Source: Rhodopirellula europaea 6C (GTDB taxonomy: Bacteria; Planctomycetota; Planctomycetia; Pirellulales; Pirellulaceae). From it: a stretch of DNA of 50,895 nt. The notes beneath the pieces are model-generated. The model was not told the DNA's origin. It ran no database searches and was given only the letters and a program-made list of their open reading frames with translations. The stretch spans positions 1-50,895 of the forward strand of contig NZ_ANMO01000096.1 of NCBI RefSeq assembly GCF_000338295.1, written 5' to 3'. Shown here piece by piece: positions 26,129 through 34,483 of the stretch. Each line of letters starts with the position of its first letter. Position 1 is the first letter of the stretch. Position numbers and translations under genes: made by a program.

Positions 26129-27289
26129 GTGAAATTGCGAATCGGATTGATCGGATTGGGCGATCAATGGCAGTCCATGCACCGGCCTGCGTTGCGGATG
26201 CTAGGAGATCGATTCGATGTTCGTGCGATCTATTGCAACGTGTCCAAATTGGCCGAATCTGCGGTCTCCGAGTTCCAAGCGGACCCCGTCGACGGATACC
26301 AAGCGTTGGTGACGCGGGATGACATCGACGCGGTGTTGGTGCTCGAGAACTCTTGGTTGCGGTTCCATCCCGCAACCGCGGCCTGTCGGGCCGGCAAAGC
26401 GGTTTACTGGGCTAGCGATTTGGACTTCGATCCGATTCGCGATCGCGAATTCAAGAATTGCGTGGAGGATTCCGGAGTCGCATTCATGGCTGGGCTTCCA
26501 CGCCGGTTTGCTCCCGCGACGTTGCGGTTGAAGGAATTGATCGCGACTCACCTGGGGGCACCTCGACTGATTTTTTGTCACAAGCGATTGTGTTTGGAAG
26601 ACGCTCCAATGAAGCGACGCGACCAGATCACGCGACGCGGTGTCGAAGGAAACTTAGGCGATGATTCGCGAGTTGATCCGGAAGAGATTCGTGCTCGGAT
26701 GACACGAACCGAATTGATGCAGTTGATCGATTGGTGTTGTTACGTTGTCGGCGAACGACCTCTCAGTGTGATGTCGGCCAATCATTCGCCCGAAGAAGCG
26801 GCGGACTATCAAGCTCTCAGTTTGTTGTTCAAAGAAACGAGTTCCGGTCGAGCAACGCGCGAGCGATTCTCGACTGGAACTCCTGCGGCGTCATCGAACG
26901 GAAGTTCAACTGATAAAGCTCGGCGAACCAGCGAGAACAAAGGTGTCACTGCTCAGATCAGTTGTGGCAGCTACATTCCTGCCCAGTGGCAAGAGGCGAT
27001 CGGGTTTCGACCACCCGCGGCGATGCAGGTTTGTTGCGAGAACGGAGTCGCGTTTGTCGATCTGCCCGGAACGCTGGTCTGGTTCGATGACGCGGGACGT
27101 CACCAAGAGTTCCTGGAAGGTGAATCCCCGGTTGGTGAAAAGATGCTCGGCCAATTCCATCGGGCAGTGACGAGTTTGGTTCGAAACCTGAGTGGATTGG
27201 AAGACGCGTTCAATGCAGCCGCGATTTTGAAGGCGGCTCGTACGAGTTTGCATGAAGGACGACGAGTTGATTTGGGAGATCTCGCGTGA
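26129..27289 (+). CDS. Gfo/Idh/MocA-like protein lacking the usual catalytic motif
   Basis: A 386-residue protein with the family's N-terminal Rossmann fold (KLRIGLIGLGDQWQSMHRPA) and the later PRRF segment (GLPRRFAP). Family members are NAD(P)-dependent sugar and inositol oxidoreductases. They normally carry an E-K-P motif with the catalytic Lys; here that position (residues about 92-98) reads VYWASDLDFDP, so the Lys is absent. There is also a low-complexity Ser/Gly insertion (around FSTGTPAASSNGSS). The start is GTG 26129, with AAGGGA upstream. It overlaps the next gene by GTGA, which suggests joint function. It may be a binding or regulatory derivative rather than a dehydrogenase. Confidence 0.75.
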   Translation: MKLRIGLIGLGDQWQSMHRPALRMLGDRFDVRAIYCNVSKLAESAVSEFQADPVDGYQALVTRDDIDAVLVLENSWLRFHPATAACRAGKAVYWASDLDFDPIRDREFKNCVEDSGVAFMAGLPRRFAPATLRLKELIATHLGAPRLIFCHKRLCLEDAPMKRRDQITRRGVEGNLGDDSRVDPEEIRARMTRTELMQLIDWCCYVVGERPLSVMSANHSPEEAADYQALSLLFKETSSGRATRERFSTGTPAASSNGSSTDKARRTSENKGVTAQISCGSYIPAQWQEAIGFRPPAAMQVCCENGVAFVDLPGTLVWFDDAGRHQEFLEGESPVGEKMLGQFHRAVTSLVRNLSGLEDAFNAAAILKAARTSLHEGRRVDLGDLA

Positions 27290-27567
27290 CCGATTTGCCG
27301 ACGACCAGTAAGAAAGATCAGCCGGCGTTTGGGTGCGTGGTTTACGTCAGCCGAACGGAAAGTGGTCGCACGCGGGGGCGCGTCGCGAACTTGGAAGGTG
27401 TCGAAACCGAAGGTGCGACCGAACGCGATGTGCTGTCAACAATCGTTCGCGACGTACGGGCTCGGATCAGCGAGCACATGCAACGGGAAGAGGAGGTTCC
27501 GTGGTTGGATCCTCCTGCGGAGAAACAGCCCGATGAAATGAAACGGTTCTTGCCGCTGCACTTGTAG
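27286..27567 (+). CDS. small hypothetical protein coupled to the Idh/MocA-like gene
   Basis: A 93-residue polar, acidic protein starting at GTG 27286, which overlaps the preceding TGA (GTGA); a GGGAG sequence lies just upstream. It has a beta-rich first half (FGCVVYVSRTESGRTRGRVA) and a helical second half (RDVLSTIVRDVRARISEHMQ), ending in DEMKRFLPLHL. No family recognised. Tight coupling to the oxidoreductase-like gene suggests a subunit or regulator. Confidence 0.6.
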   Translation: MTDLPTTSKKDQPAFGCVVYVSRTESGRTRGRVANLEGVETEGATERDVLSTIVRDVRARISEHMQREEEVPWLDPPAEKQPDEMKRFLPLHL

Positions 27568-27578
27568 GTTGTTGTGGG

Positions 27579-27786
27579 GGCCTTGCTTACGCTGCGGGTT
27601 GGGATGCTTGCTCGCTTTGCGAGCATAGGACGGTGGTGTGGTCCGGATTCTGGCGAATCCGGCTACCGGGAGGCGGGGATTGTTATTGGTGGCCTTGCTT
27701 ACGCTGCGGGTTGGGATGCTCGCTCGCGTTGCGAGCATGGGTCGTTGTGTGGTCCGAATTCTGGCGAATCCGGCTACGGGGAGGCT
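27579..27786. repeat. two copies (112-bp period) of the dispersed two-hairpin element
   Basis: Copy 1 (27579-27674) and copy 2 (27691-27786) each start with GGCCTTGCTTACGCTGCGGG, followed by hairpin GCTCGC-GCGAGC and then a second hairpin CCGGATTC-TGGC-GAATCCGG (27643-27662 in copy 1; one mismatch in copy 2). The same boxes, in reverse orientation, occur at 45.4-45.8, 46.7-47.1 and 50.7-50.9 kb, with a different first hairpin. It lies between convergent genes. Confidence 0.8.
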
Positions 27787-27832
27787 CCTGTGGTTCTGTG
27801 GCCCTGAGCCCCTTTCCCACTCCGACTCCCAC

Positions 27833-29536
27833 TCACCCCACAAACAATTGTGCGCGGGCGAAAATCAGTAGCCCGAGATCGCCGTGGCAGAAACTGAGGA
27901 CCAGGTTCATCCATTCGGTGTCGTCGTGGAATGCCGCAGCCTCGTTGAGACGCGTCAATGAATCGCTGGGAGATTCCCCGCAGGATTGCACATAGCGGAA
28001 CAGTCGCTCTCGCCAACGTTTGGTGTAGCACGTTGCAAAGTATTTTTGGCGGGAGTTTTCAGCACGCTCGGCAAGGTGCTTGGGATAGAACCACCAAAAA
28101 TACAGGATGGGAAAGCTAAGGAGCCCAGCGATCATGATCAACACACTGATGGCACCGCTCGCCGAGGAGTAGGTCATTTGGTTGACGATCGTCATCGCGA
28201 TGAACCAGATCACGGTGAAGAGGATTCCGAAGACCAAGTAGAGGCCCGCGAACGGAATCCATTTGTAGGTTGTGTCAATCAATGAAACGCGATGCACGAC
28301 TTCTTGCAGCGTGTTCTTGAGATCACGCAAACACGAGACCGCTTGACGATTGTTCTTCTCTTCGTCTGGTGCGGGGGCGATCAAGCCAGTTGTTTCTGCC
28401 AGATCCGATGTGGCCATCATCATCAGTAGGAACAACGAGTGATCGTCTTGTTCTTGGTTGATCGGGAATGACTCCTGAACGCCGTGAGCATCGCGAGCGA
28501 TCTCGTCGAGACACCGTGCCATTTCCGCCGTCGCCGTCGGTCCGTCGCCGGTGCAGTAGGTGCGTAGGAACGATTCCATCGTCGCACGCGCCGGAAACTC
28601 CGAAGCAGATGGCTTGGTAGACGAAAGATAACTGTGCAGCAGTTCAACGAATTCCAAATCGTTCTGCATCGAATCGTCCAAGTCTGCGGCTTGGCCAGAC
28701 AACGTTTCGAGTTGCGATTGAGTCCACTCCGAGGGAGCGGTCCAGATGGCCGTCCTCAAGATGCGAAGGTAGAACGCCAGTCGGGCGCGGGGATCGCCCT
28801 GACGCAGATGGCCTTCGCATTCGCGGATCAACCGTTCGAAGGTTTCGAACGGTTGGTCGAGCAACAGGCGTTCCCAAAGCGGTTCGGTCAATCGATAGAA
28901 CATCGAAGAACGAATCGATTTGGCGATCTTTGGCAGCAGCGTTTGGATCTGATCGTCTGGCACATCACCGCGAAGCGTGCCAGCGACGAGTGAGATCAGT
29001 CCGTGTTCTTGCGGATGTTCCTGCAAGCCATCGAGCAACCATTGCAAAAACTGGGGGCGATGTTTTTCGCTCTCGTTGGTTGGTTTGACGAGAAGGTCGC
29101 TGAGCACCGCGAGGATGTAGTAATCAAGCGGCGAGCGTGAATGCCTTTGGGAAAGACGCGTGTAAGACTCACGCGGATTCGCGATCGCTTCATCAACGGG
29201 CGAAATCGGTGGCTTCGGACGTTTGGACGGTTGGTTGGCATCCGAGGCCGAAGTGTCACTAGGACGCGATTCGGATTGCGGCTGAGAATTGGTGTTGGGC
29301 TTCCAAGCCTCCGCGGCAGATTGGCTCTCGGCTTGGTTTCGGCCGTATCGTTCCGCGTTCTCGAGTTGTTCGTAGGCCGCCCGAATCCGTTGAAATTCCT
29401 GCGGGTGCGTTTCCGGTTTGAACTGACGAATCAGCTTTCCATAGGCACGCTTCAGATCACGACGATCGAAGCCTTCCGCTAAGTCAAAGAACGATCTTGG
29501 ATCGTGCGGAAGATGGTGCCACGCGGGGTCAGACAT
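27833..29536 (-). CDS. membrane-anchored J-domain-like protein with a KPE in place of HPD
   Basis: A 567-residue protein. Residues about 12-58 follow a J-domain helix pattern (FDRRDLKRAYGKLIRQF, then FQRIRAAYEQLEN), but the essential HPD tripeptide is KPE (Lys40-Pro41-Glu42), so stimulation of an Hsp70 ATPase may be lost or altered. A long helical middle follows. Near the C-terminus two membrane spans (about 426-450 and 458-480) anchor it, leaving a cytosolic tail. It is the last gene of the operon with the HscC-like Hsp70; in Escherichia coli HscC works with a membrane J protein. An adaptor role is plausible. Confidence 0.7.
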   Translation of the reverse strand: MSDPAWHHLPHDPRSFFDLAEGFDRRDLKRAYGKLIRQFKPETHPQEFQRIRAAYEQLENAERYGRNQAESQSAAEAWKPNTNSQPQSESRPSDTSASDANQPSKRPKPPISPVDEAIANPRESYTRLSQRHSRSPLDYYILAVLSDLLVKPTNESEKHRPQFLQWLLDGLQEHPQEHGLISLVAGTLRGDVPDDQIQTLLPKIAKSIRSSMFYRLTEPLWERLLLDQPFETFERLIRECEGHLRQGDPRARLAFYLRILRTAIWTAPSEWTQSQLETLSGQAADLDDSMQNDLEFVELLHSYLSSTKPSASEFPARATMESFLRTYCTGDGPTATAEMARCLDEIARDAHGVQESFPINQEQDDHSLFLLMMMATSDLAETTGLIAPAPDEEKNNRQAVSCLRDLKNTLQEVVHRVSLIDTTYKWIPFAGLYLVFGILFTVIWFIAMTIVNQMTYSSASGAISVLIMIAGLLSFPILYFWWFYPKHLAERAENSRQKYFATCYTKRWRERLFRYVQSCGESPSDSLTRLNEAAAFHDDTEWMNLVLSFCHGDLGLLIFARAQLFVG

Positions 29537-29649
29537 GAACGATGATGGGCGTGAGTGTCACTTGGATGCGATGGGCGGTACCGGCAGGGTGAGGATTCTG
29601 CCACCGCCGTGCGATGCTTCTGCAGAAGGCGGGCGCTGCAGCGGTCGGC

Positions 29650-30294
29650 TCAATCCATCAGGAAAAGTTTGGCGATTTGGTAGGCGATCAGGGTTCCAAA
29701 GAACAGGACCCTGAAGTTGAGCAAGGAGGCACCGCCGGACTTCATCGGTCCCGACGATTTGCTGTTCTGCAGCGTGGTGAGCCAATCGCGTTCTAAGGCG
29801 AACAGATTGGGATACGCCTTTTGAATTTTGAGTGAAGTCTCGCGAGCTCGTTTGCGACTGCTCTTGGTCGTCAAATTTTGAATGTACTTCTCGCGAACGT
29901 AGCCGGCGTCGGATTGCGGCAGCACCACGGACTTGCCCAATGCGATCACCAATTCGCGGTCAAACTTCTTGTCGTCCAACATTGTGACGAACGAGTTGCG
30001 TTCGCTTGCGGCGGTTTGCAAACGGCGAATCGTTGGTGCCAACTCGGGGACCTCTTCAGCGTTTAGACTGGCCAGGCCTGAGCGCAGTTCTTCGTCCGAT
30101 AGATGGAAGAATTTCTGTTGAAGATGAGTCACCGTCTCGCGAGCCTTCGCTCGTTTCTGGTGCTTGGCGACCATGTCGTCAACGGAATCCGAATCGACGC
30201 TGGATTGGCGGCGATCATGATTCGGCATCCGCAACGTCTTTCGTCGCAACTGCAACGCGGATGCGGACTGCCACACCGGATTGATGTCCAGCAT
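29650..30294 (-). CDS. hypothetical tail-anchored helical protein in the Hsp70 operon
   Basis: A largely helical, basic protein of 214 residues from the ATG at 30294. A TTG at 30336 that overlaps the Hsp70 stop (TTGA) would add 14 residues and is a real alternative. The body is charged (AKHQKRAKARETVTHLQQKF, then LSDEELRSGLASLNAEE), consistent with a coiled-coil or helical bundle. The last 20 residues, FRVLFFGTLIAYQIAKLFL, form a single membrane span, so it should be a tail-anchored membrane protein. No family recognised. Its position between the Hsp70 and J-like genes suggests a membrane partner. Confidence 0.6.
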   Translation of the reverse strand: MLDINPVWQSASALQLRRKTLRMPNHDRRQSSVDSDSVDDMVAKHQKRAKARETVTHLQQKFFHLSDEELRSGLASLNAEEVPELAPTIRRLQTAASERNSFVTMLDDKKFDRELVIALGKSVVLPQSDAGYVREKYIQNLTTKSSRKRARETSLKIQKAYPNLFALERDWLTTLQNSKSSGPMKSGGASLLNFRVLFFGTLIAYQIAKLFLMD

Positions 30295-30332
30295 GGATCG
30301 CAAATAGCCGTTGGAGGGTGAGTCAGCCAAGT

Positions 30333-32096
30333 TCAAAGTTCTTCGTGATCGAGCCCAAGTGACGATAGAACCATTAGCAGCGTATCCTTTGCGCTCGCAA
30401 AGTGTTCGCGATCGGATCTTGCCATGGCGTCTTCGTAGATATCCAAGGCTTCGTCGAGTTGTTGGCGCTGGGATGGATGGAGTTCGCCGAGCATGCGTTC
30501 CGCAAATCGAGCGAGCTTTTGATTGTCTAGATCATCGCGAGGATAGAACTTCAATGCATCGATGCGACGCTTGGCTTCTTCAATTTGGGCGGGAGACAAC
30601 TGATGCACATGATTGGTCAAAACGGTGCGGAACCGTTCGCCTCCCGGCGCATAGGCCTCGACCTCCAATACGCCTGACAAATCGTACGTGAAGCGAACAT
30701 AGATGGGACTGCCGGCGGGACCGGGCGGCAATCCTTTGACTTCCAATTCCCCCAGAGCCGTGTTGTCGGCCACTTTGCGAGCGTCACCTTGGAAGACTCG
30801 CAGCGTCACGTTGGATTGGTTTGCGGCGACGGTGCTGAATACTTCTTCGCGTGAAACTGGGATCGTGCAATTGCGATGCAACACCGGTTTGAAATAGCCG
30901 TCCTGCATGTGGCCGCCGAATTCTTTGACGACTTCGACCCCCAGCGTGAACGGACAGACATCCGTCATCACCATGTCGTCGACCGCGGCGTCTTGACCGA
31001 TCAAGGCGGCTTGGACGGCCGCGCCGAGAGCGACGACTTCGTCGGGGTCGTGATCGATGATCGGTGGTTTGCCAAAGTAGTCGATGACGAAGTCACGCAG
31101 CACGGGCATGCGAGTCGAGCCACCGACCAAGATCACGTCGTCGATGTCTTTGGGATCCAGTTCAGCGTCGCGAAGTGCTCGCGCGATCGGTCCCGCGATT
31201 CGCTGCATCAACGGATCGCACATTCGCGAAAAGTCGGCTCGGGTCAGCCGATATGTTTTCGGTTTCTCGGCGAAGTTGCCGTCTTGGTCGGGAAGCCGGA
31301 TCTTGCAGCTTTCTTCTTTGGACAGCAAACGTTTGGCCTTTTCGCATTCGCCTCGCAATCGAGATACACGCAGAGGTTGCTGCAGTTCGGCGAGTTCGAG
31401 CTGGGTGTCTTCGCTGGATAAGACCGCGGAGACCATTCGGTCGGTGAAGTCTTCGCCGCCCAACATGCTTTCGCCGGCGGTTGCCCGGATTTCCAGGGTG
31501 CCTTCGAAGACTTCCATGACGGTCACGTCAAACGTGCCGCCGCCAAGGTCGATGACGCAGAGGTTCTTTTCTTCTTCGCGAGCGTGGAAGCCGTAGACGA
31601 GTGCCGCGGCGGTGGGTTCGTTGATCATTCGGCGAACGTTCAAGCCCGCCATCTCGCCCGCCAACCGTGTCGCGGTGCGTTGATGATCGTTGAAGTACGC
31701 CGGGACAGTGATCACAGCGTCGGTGATTTCAGTGTTCAACTGAGCAGCCGCGTCATCACGAAGCGACTGCAAAACCAAACTGCTCAACTCGTGAGGCGTG
31801 AATTCTTTGTCGCCAAGTTTGAGTTTGCGTTCTTGGCCCATGTAGCGTTTGAACACCCATGCACATCGTTCCGGAGCGGTGACGCGAAGTTCTCTGGCAG
31901 CGGAGCCGACCACGATTTGGCCGTCTTGCAAAACACCCACGATCGATGGCGTGAGCTTGTCGCCATGAGCGTTGGAGATCAATTCGGGTTTGCCATCGCG
32001 GAAAACGCTGACCAACGAGTGCGTGGTGCCGAGATCGATCCCAATGCACACCGGTTCTTCGGTTGGGAAAGACGAATCGGATCCGAATTCAGGCAT
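30333..32096 (-). CDS. hscC: HscC-like Hsp70 chaperone
   Basis: A 587-residue Hsp70. The ATPase domain has CIGIDLGTTHSLVSVF, INEPTAAALVYG and DLGGGTFDVTVMEV. The substrate-binding region includes VLHRNCTIPVSREEV, and the C-terminus is short, without the long DnaK lid. Segments ELSSLVLQSLRDDAAAQL, VCPFTLGVEV and LKFYPRDDL match the HscC subgroup rather than DnaK. HscC in Escherichia coli is a specialised Hsp70 with J partners at the membrane, with few clients known. It heads an operon with a tail-anchored protein and a J-like membrane protein. ATG at 32096. Confidence 0.85.
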   Translation of the reverse strand: MPEFGSDSSFPTEEPVCIGIDLGTTHSLVSVFRDGKPELISNAHGDKLTPSIVGVLQDGQIVVGSAARELRVTAPERCAWVFKRYMGQERKLKLGDKEFTPHELSSLVLQSLRDDAAAQLNTEITDAVITVPAYFNDHQRTATRLAGEMAGLNVRRMINEPTAAALVYGFHAREEEKNLCVIDLGGGTFDVTVMEVFEGTLEIRATAGESMLGGEDFTDRMVSAVLSSEDTQLELAELQQPLRVSRLRGECEKAKRLLSKEESCKIRLPDQDGNFAEKPKTYRLTRADFSRMCDPLMQRIAGPIARALRDAELDPKDIDDVILVGGSTRMPVLRDFVIDYFGKPPIIDHDPDEVVALGAAVQAALIGQDAAVDDMVMTDVCPFTLGVEVVKEFGGHMQDGYFKPVLHRNCTIPVSREEVFSTVAANQSNVTLRVFQGDARKVADNTALGELEVKGLPPGPAGSPIYVRFTYDLSGVLEVEAYAPGGERFRTVLTNHVHQLSPAQIEEAKRRIDALKFYPRDDLDNQKLARFAERMLGELHPSQRQQLDEALDIYEDAMARSDREHFASAKDTLLMVLSSLGLDHEEL

Positions 32097-32350
32097 GAAT
32101 CGAGAACGGTGTTCGAGAGTGGGTGATCGCGGCGGGCAAAAGCATTTTCGAGCGGTGATAGTCTAGTGATTTTGCGTCTCGCCGTGCATCCGTTGAAACA
32201 GGAGGATTTAGCGGGAGTCAGCAGGCCGCGGAAGAGTAGAAAATCGGGCTCAGAAATCGCTTTGCGTCGAAGCGTGTTGATCGGGTATTTTGGGTGAGCT
32301 GATTTCGCCGATATGGCGAGCTTGTTTTTGTTTTTTCCGAAGAGTTGTTG

Positions 32351-33094
32351 ATGGCAGTCCGGATTGATGCGATTGAAGAATCGAGTCGCGGGCCAATCCA
32401 CGTCGTGGTGGCCGGCTATCGGGCTCGACCGAACGCCAATCTGATTCGTGCTGCCGAATTGAGAGGATCCACGTACAGCGTGCTGTGGGCCGCTGGATCC
32501 TGGACCGAAGTTGGGCCATCGGTGGGCGTGATCGCTCGCGGTGCTCGTGCGGCTTTGCCCGCCATTCACGGTGGCCGAGCGTTGCTCGGAGTCGGGACTT
32601 TGGCGGGCGGTATAGGAACCGCCGCCGTTATCGGCGCAGCCAGTTTCCGCCATCGGTACTACTGCGCTCGACGAGACGGAATCCGGTTGGCCGACAAAAT
32701 CTTGGAACTTCCCGGAGTTGGCAAACGACCGTTGCACCTGGTGGGGCATTCGCTGGGAACGGTCGTGATTCGATCGGCTCTTGAGAAGCTCGCCGAAAGA
32801 GATTGCCGCGTCGATGACCTGTTGCTGATGGGCGGGATGACATCGCGACTGAATTGGAACGATCAAGCGGATGCGTTTCGCGGTCGCTTGATCAACCTTT
32901 ATTCGCCGCGAGATCGAATCCTTAACATGGCACCCGTGATCGATCGCGTTGTCGGTACCGGTGCGATCGTTTGCGAAAAGCTGAGCGATCGATTGATGAA
33001 TCACGATCTTTGTCGCGAGTTGCCCAACCAGTTCAATTTTTGGGGCCATCACAGCGGCTACTGGAATCGGTTCGGACAATACGCGATCAGCTAG
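32351..33094 (+). CDS. DUF726-like alpha/beta-hydrolase-fold protein
   Basis: A 247-residue protein with a GHSLG nucleophile elbow (LVGHSLGTVV, about residue 135) in a DUF726/TMCO4-like arrangement: a hydrophobic, glycine-rich stretch (HGGRALLGVGTLAGGIGTAA) just before it, then NLYSPRDRIL. That may let it associate with membranes. A catalytic His could be one of those in the C-terminal FNFWGHHSGYW. Family members are uncharacterised in bacteria. Two TTG codons precede the chosen ATG at 32351. It is convergent with the S4 gene only 11 bases away. Confidence 0.65.
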   Translation: MAVRIDAIEESSRGPIHVVVAGYRARPNANLIRAAELRGSTYSVLWAAGSWTEVGPSVGVIARGARAALPAIHGGRALLGVGTLAGGIGTAAVIGAASFRHRYYCARRDGIRLADKILELPGVGKRPLHLVGHSLGTVVIRSALEKLAERDCRVDDLLLMGGMTSRLNWNDQADAFRGRLINLYSPRDRILNMAPVIDRVVGTGAIVCEKLSDRLMNHDLCRELPNQFNFWGHHSGYWNRFGQYAIS

Positions 33095-33105
33095 ATCCAA
33101 CTGAT

Positions 33106-33351
33106 TCACATTGGTGGATCGCCGAGTGATGCCACATCGACCGGGTAGTCTTCGCCATTGAATGTGACGACATCGCCGTCATGCAATTGTTTGCGACGAC
33201 GCGTGTCGACTTCGCCGTTGACGATGACTTCGCCGCCCTGGATCAGCACCTTGGCTTCGCCTCCGGTTCCAACCAAACCCTCTCGTTTGAGAAAATCATC
33301 CAGTCGAACCATGGGGACTGGAACGTTGGGCTGCGTCGGTGAATCGCTCAT
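33106..33351 (-). CDS. S4-domain RNA-binding protein (YbcJ-like)
   Basis: An 81-residue protein with an S4 RNA-binding fold: RLDDFLKREGLVGTGGEAKV, IQGGEVIVNGEVDTRRRKQL and DGDVVTFNGEDYPV. This matches the small YbcJ/RNA-binding type that binds ribosomal RNA or tRNA. ATG 33351 overlaps the stop of the upstream endonuclease-family gene (ATGA), so both are coupled, although the other product is exported. The link is likely only genomic. Confidence 0.85.
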   Translation of the reverse strand: MSDSPTQPNVPVPMVRLDDFLKREGLVGTGGEAKVLIQGGEVIVNGEVDTRRRKQLHDGDVVTFNGEDYPVDVASLGDPPM

Positions 33352-34394
33352 TGGATTTGAAATCGTGCGAGGACGGGATTGTGGTCACTGATGTCACGCT
33401 GGTCATCAGCGATGCCCCAGTAGTTGTTCCAGTGTTCGTCTTGGGTGTCTTGACCGCCGCCAAAGTTCAAATCGGATCGAACCGACACATCGCGAAGGCA
33501 CAAGTCAACGACTCCGGGAGTGTCGACGACCAAGTCTCGCGAAACGAGGATGCGATCGAATTGGCGACCTGGTAACAGGTGCGTGGTTCGTTCTGCGGCG
33601 GGAATGTGATCGTGCAAGTCAACCAAATCATCAGAAGGATCGTTGGTGCCTCGCGACATCAGAACGGCTAGGTCCGAGTCCGATGAAATTCTGCCTGCCA
33701 ACTCTTCCGTGTTGAAATCGCCGGTGACAAGGACATGAACCGGTTGCTCAGGGTTCTCCTGCGATGCTTTGACGCCCGCGACCAAACGTTCCAACCACAG
33801 GCTAAGCGTTCGTGCTTGTTTCGCACGCAATTCACCTTTTTCGGCCATCGCACGAAGGTGACAGTTTGCCATCACCAAAAGTTCGATCTTTCCGTTGACC
33901 GGTATTTCGACCACCGCGAAAAGATGTTTGGAGACGGAGGCGTGGCCGCGTGATTTCATCGACGGTGTCACGACCCCGCGAGAAATGGATTGCACGCCGG
34001 TTGTGGTGGTCGCGAGAAAAGCGACATCCTGTTCGGTGTAGAAATCTTCGCCTTTGATCACATAGTCGTCGTACTTTAGCCCATGGTTGCGATCGATCGC
34101 TCGAGTCAGAAAGTACATGACGTTCTGGCTCTCAATTTCTTGCAACGCGACAACGGTCGGTTGGGCTTTCGCGATCGCCGCCGCCACTCGGTCGCGACGC
34201 CAATCCCATTGCCCGCGACTGGGAGCACTCTTTTCGCGGCCCAATTCGCTGGGGTTATCAGCTGTTTGATTGTCGAAGAACCATTCCAAATTCCAAGTCA
34301 TGACGCTGAACTCGGTCGGCTGCTGCGCGAACGCGGCAGATCCAAACCCGCTGATGAATTGCCCGGTGAAGGCGAGCAAGAAAAGAAAACGCAT
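33348..34394 (-). CDS. secreted endonuclease/exonuclease/phosphatase-family protein
   Basis: A 348-residue exported protein; the ATG at 34394 begins a signal peptide (MRFLFLLAFTGQFISGF to FAQQ). The core has MTWNLEWFFDN, VVALQEIES, a catalytic VTGDFNTEE and a final DISDHNPVLARF, the classic DNase I-like motifs with Asn, Glu, Asp and His. Such proteins are extracellular nucleases or phosphodiesterases, or act on phosphoinositides. The TGA overlaps the S4 gene start. Its substrate in this organism is unknown, though nucleic acid scavenging is a reasonable guess. Confidence 0.85.
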   Translation of the reverse strand: MRFLFLLAFTGQFISGFGSAAFAQQPTEFSVMTWNLEWFFDNQTADNPSELGREKSAPSRGQWDWRRDRVAAAIAKAQPTVVALQEIESQNVMYFLTRAIDRNHGLKYDDYVIKGEDFYTEQDVAFLATTTTGVQSISRGVVTPSMKSRGHASVSKHLFAVVEIPVNGKIELLVMANCHLRAMAEKGELRAKQARTLSLWLERLVAGVKASQENPEQPVHVLVTGDFNTEELAGRISSDSDLAVLMSRGTNDPSDDLVDLHDHIPAAERTTHLLPGRQFDRILVSRDLVVDTPGVVDLCLRDVSVRSDLNFGGGQDTQDEHWNNYWGIADDQRDISDHNPVLARFQIQ

Positions 34395-34483
34395 GGTGTC
34401 ATTCGTCACTGATGAGTGAATCTTGCGGGATTGTTCCTCGCGCGGAGTTTGCCGCGGGGAAGTTGATCTGGTGGTTCCGCCGG

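Noticed and set aside
31979-33109. A 376-codon minus-strand open frame opposite the DUF726-like gene
   Set aside because: The plus strand encodes GHSLG and a coherent fold; the minus frame is a composition shadow that runs into the start of the Hsp70 gene.
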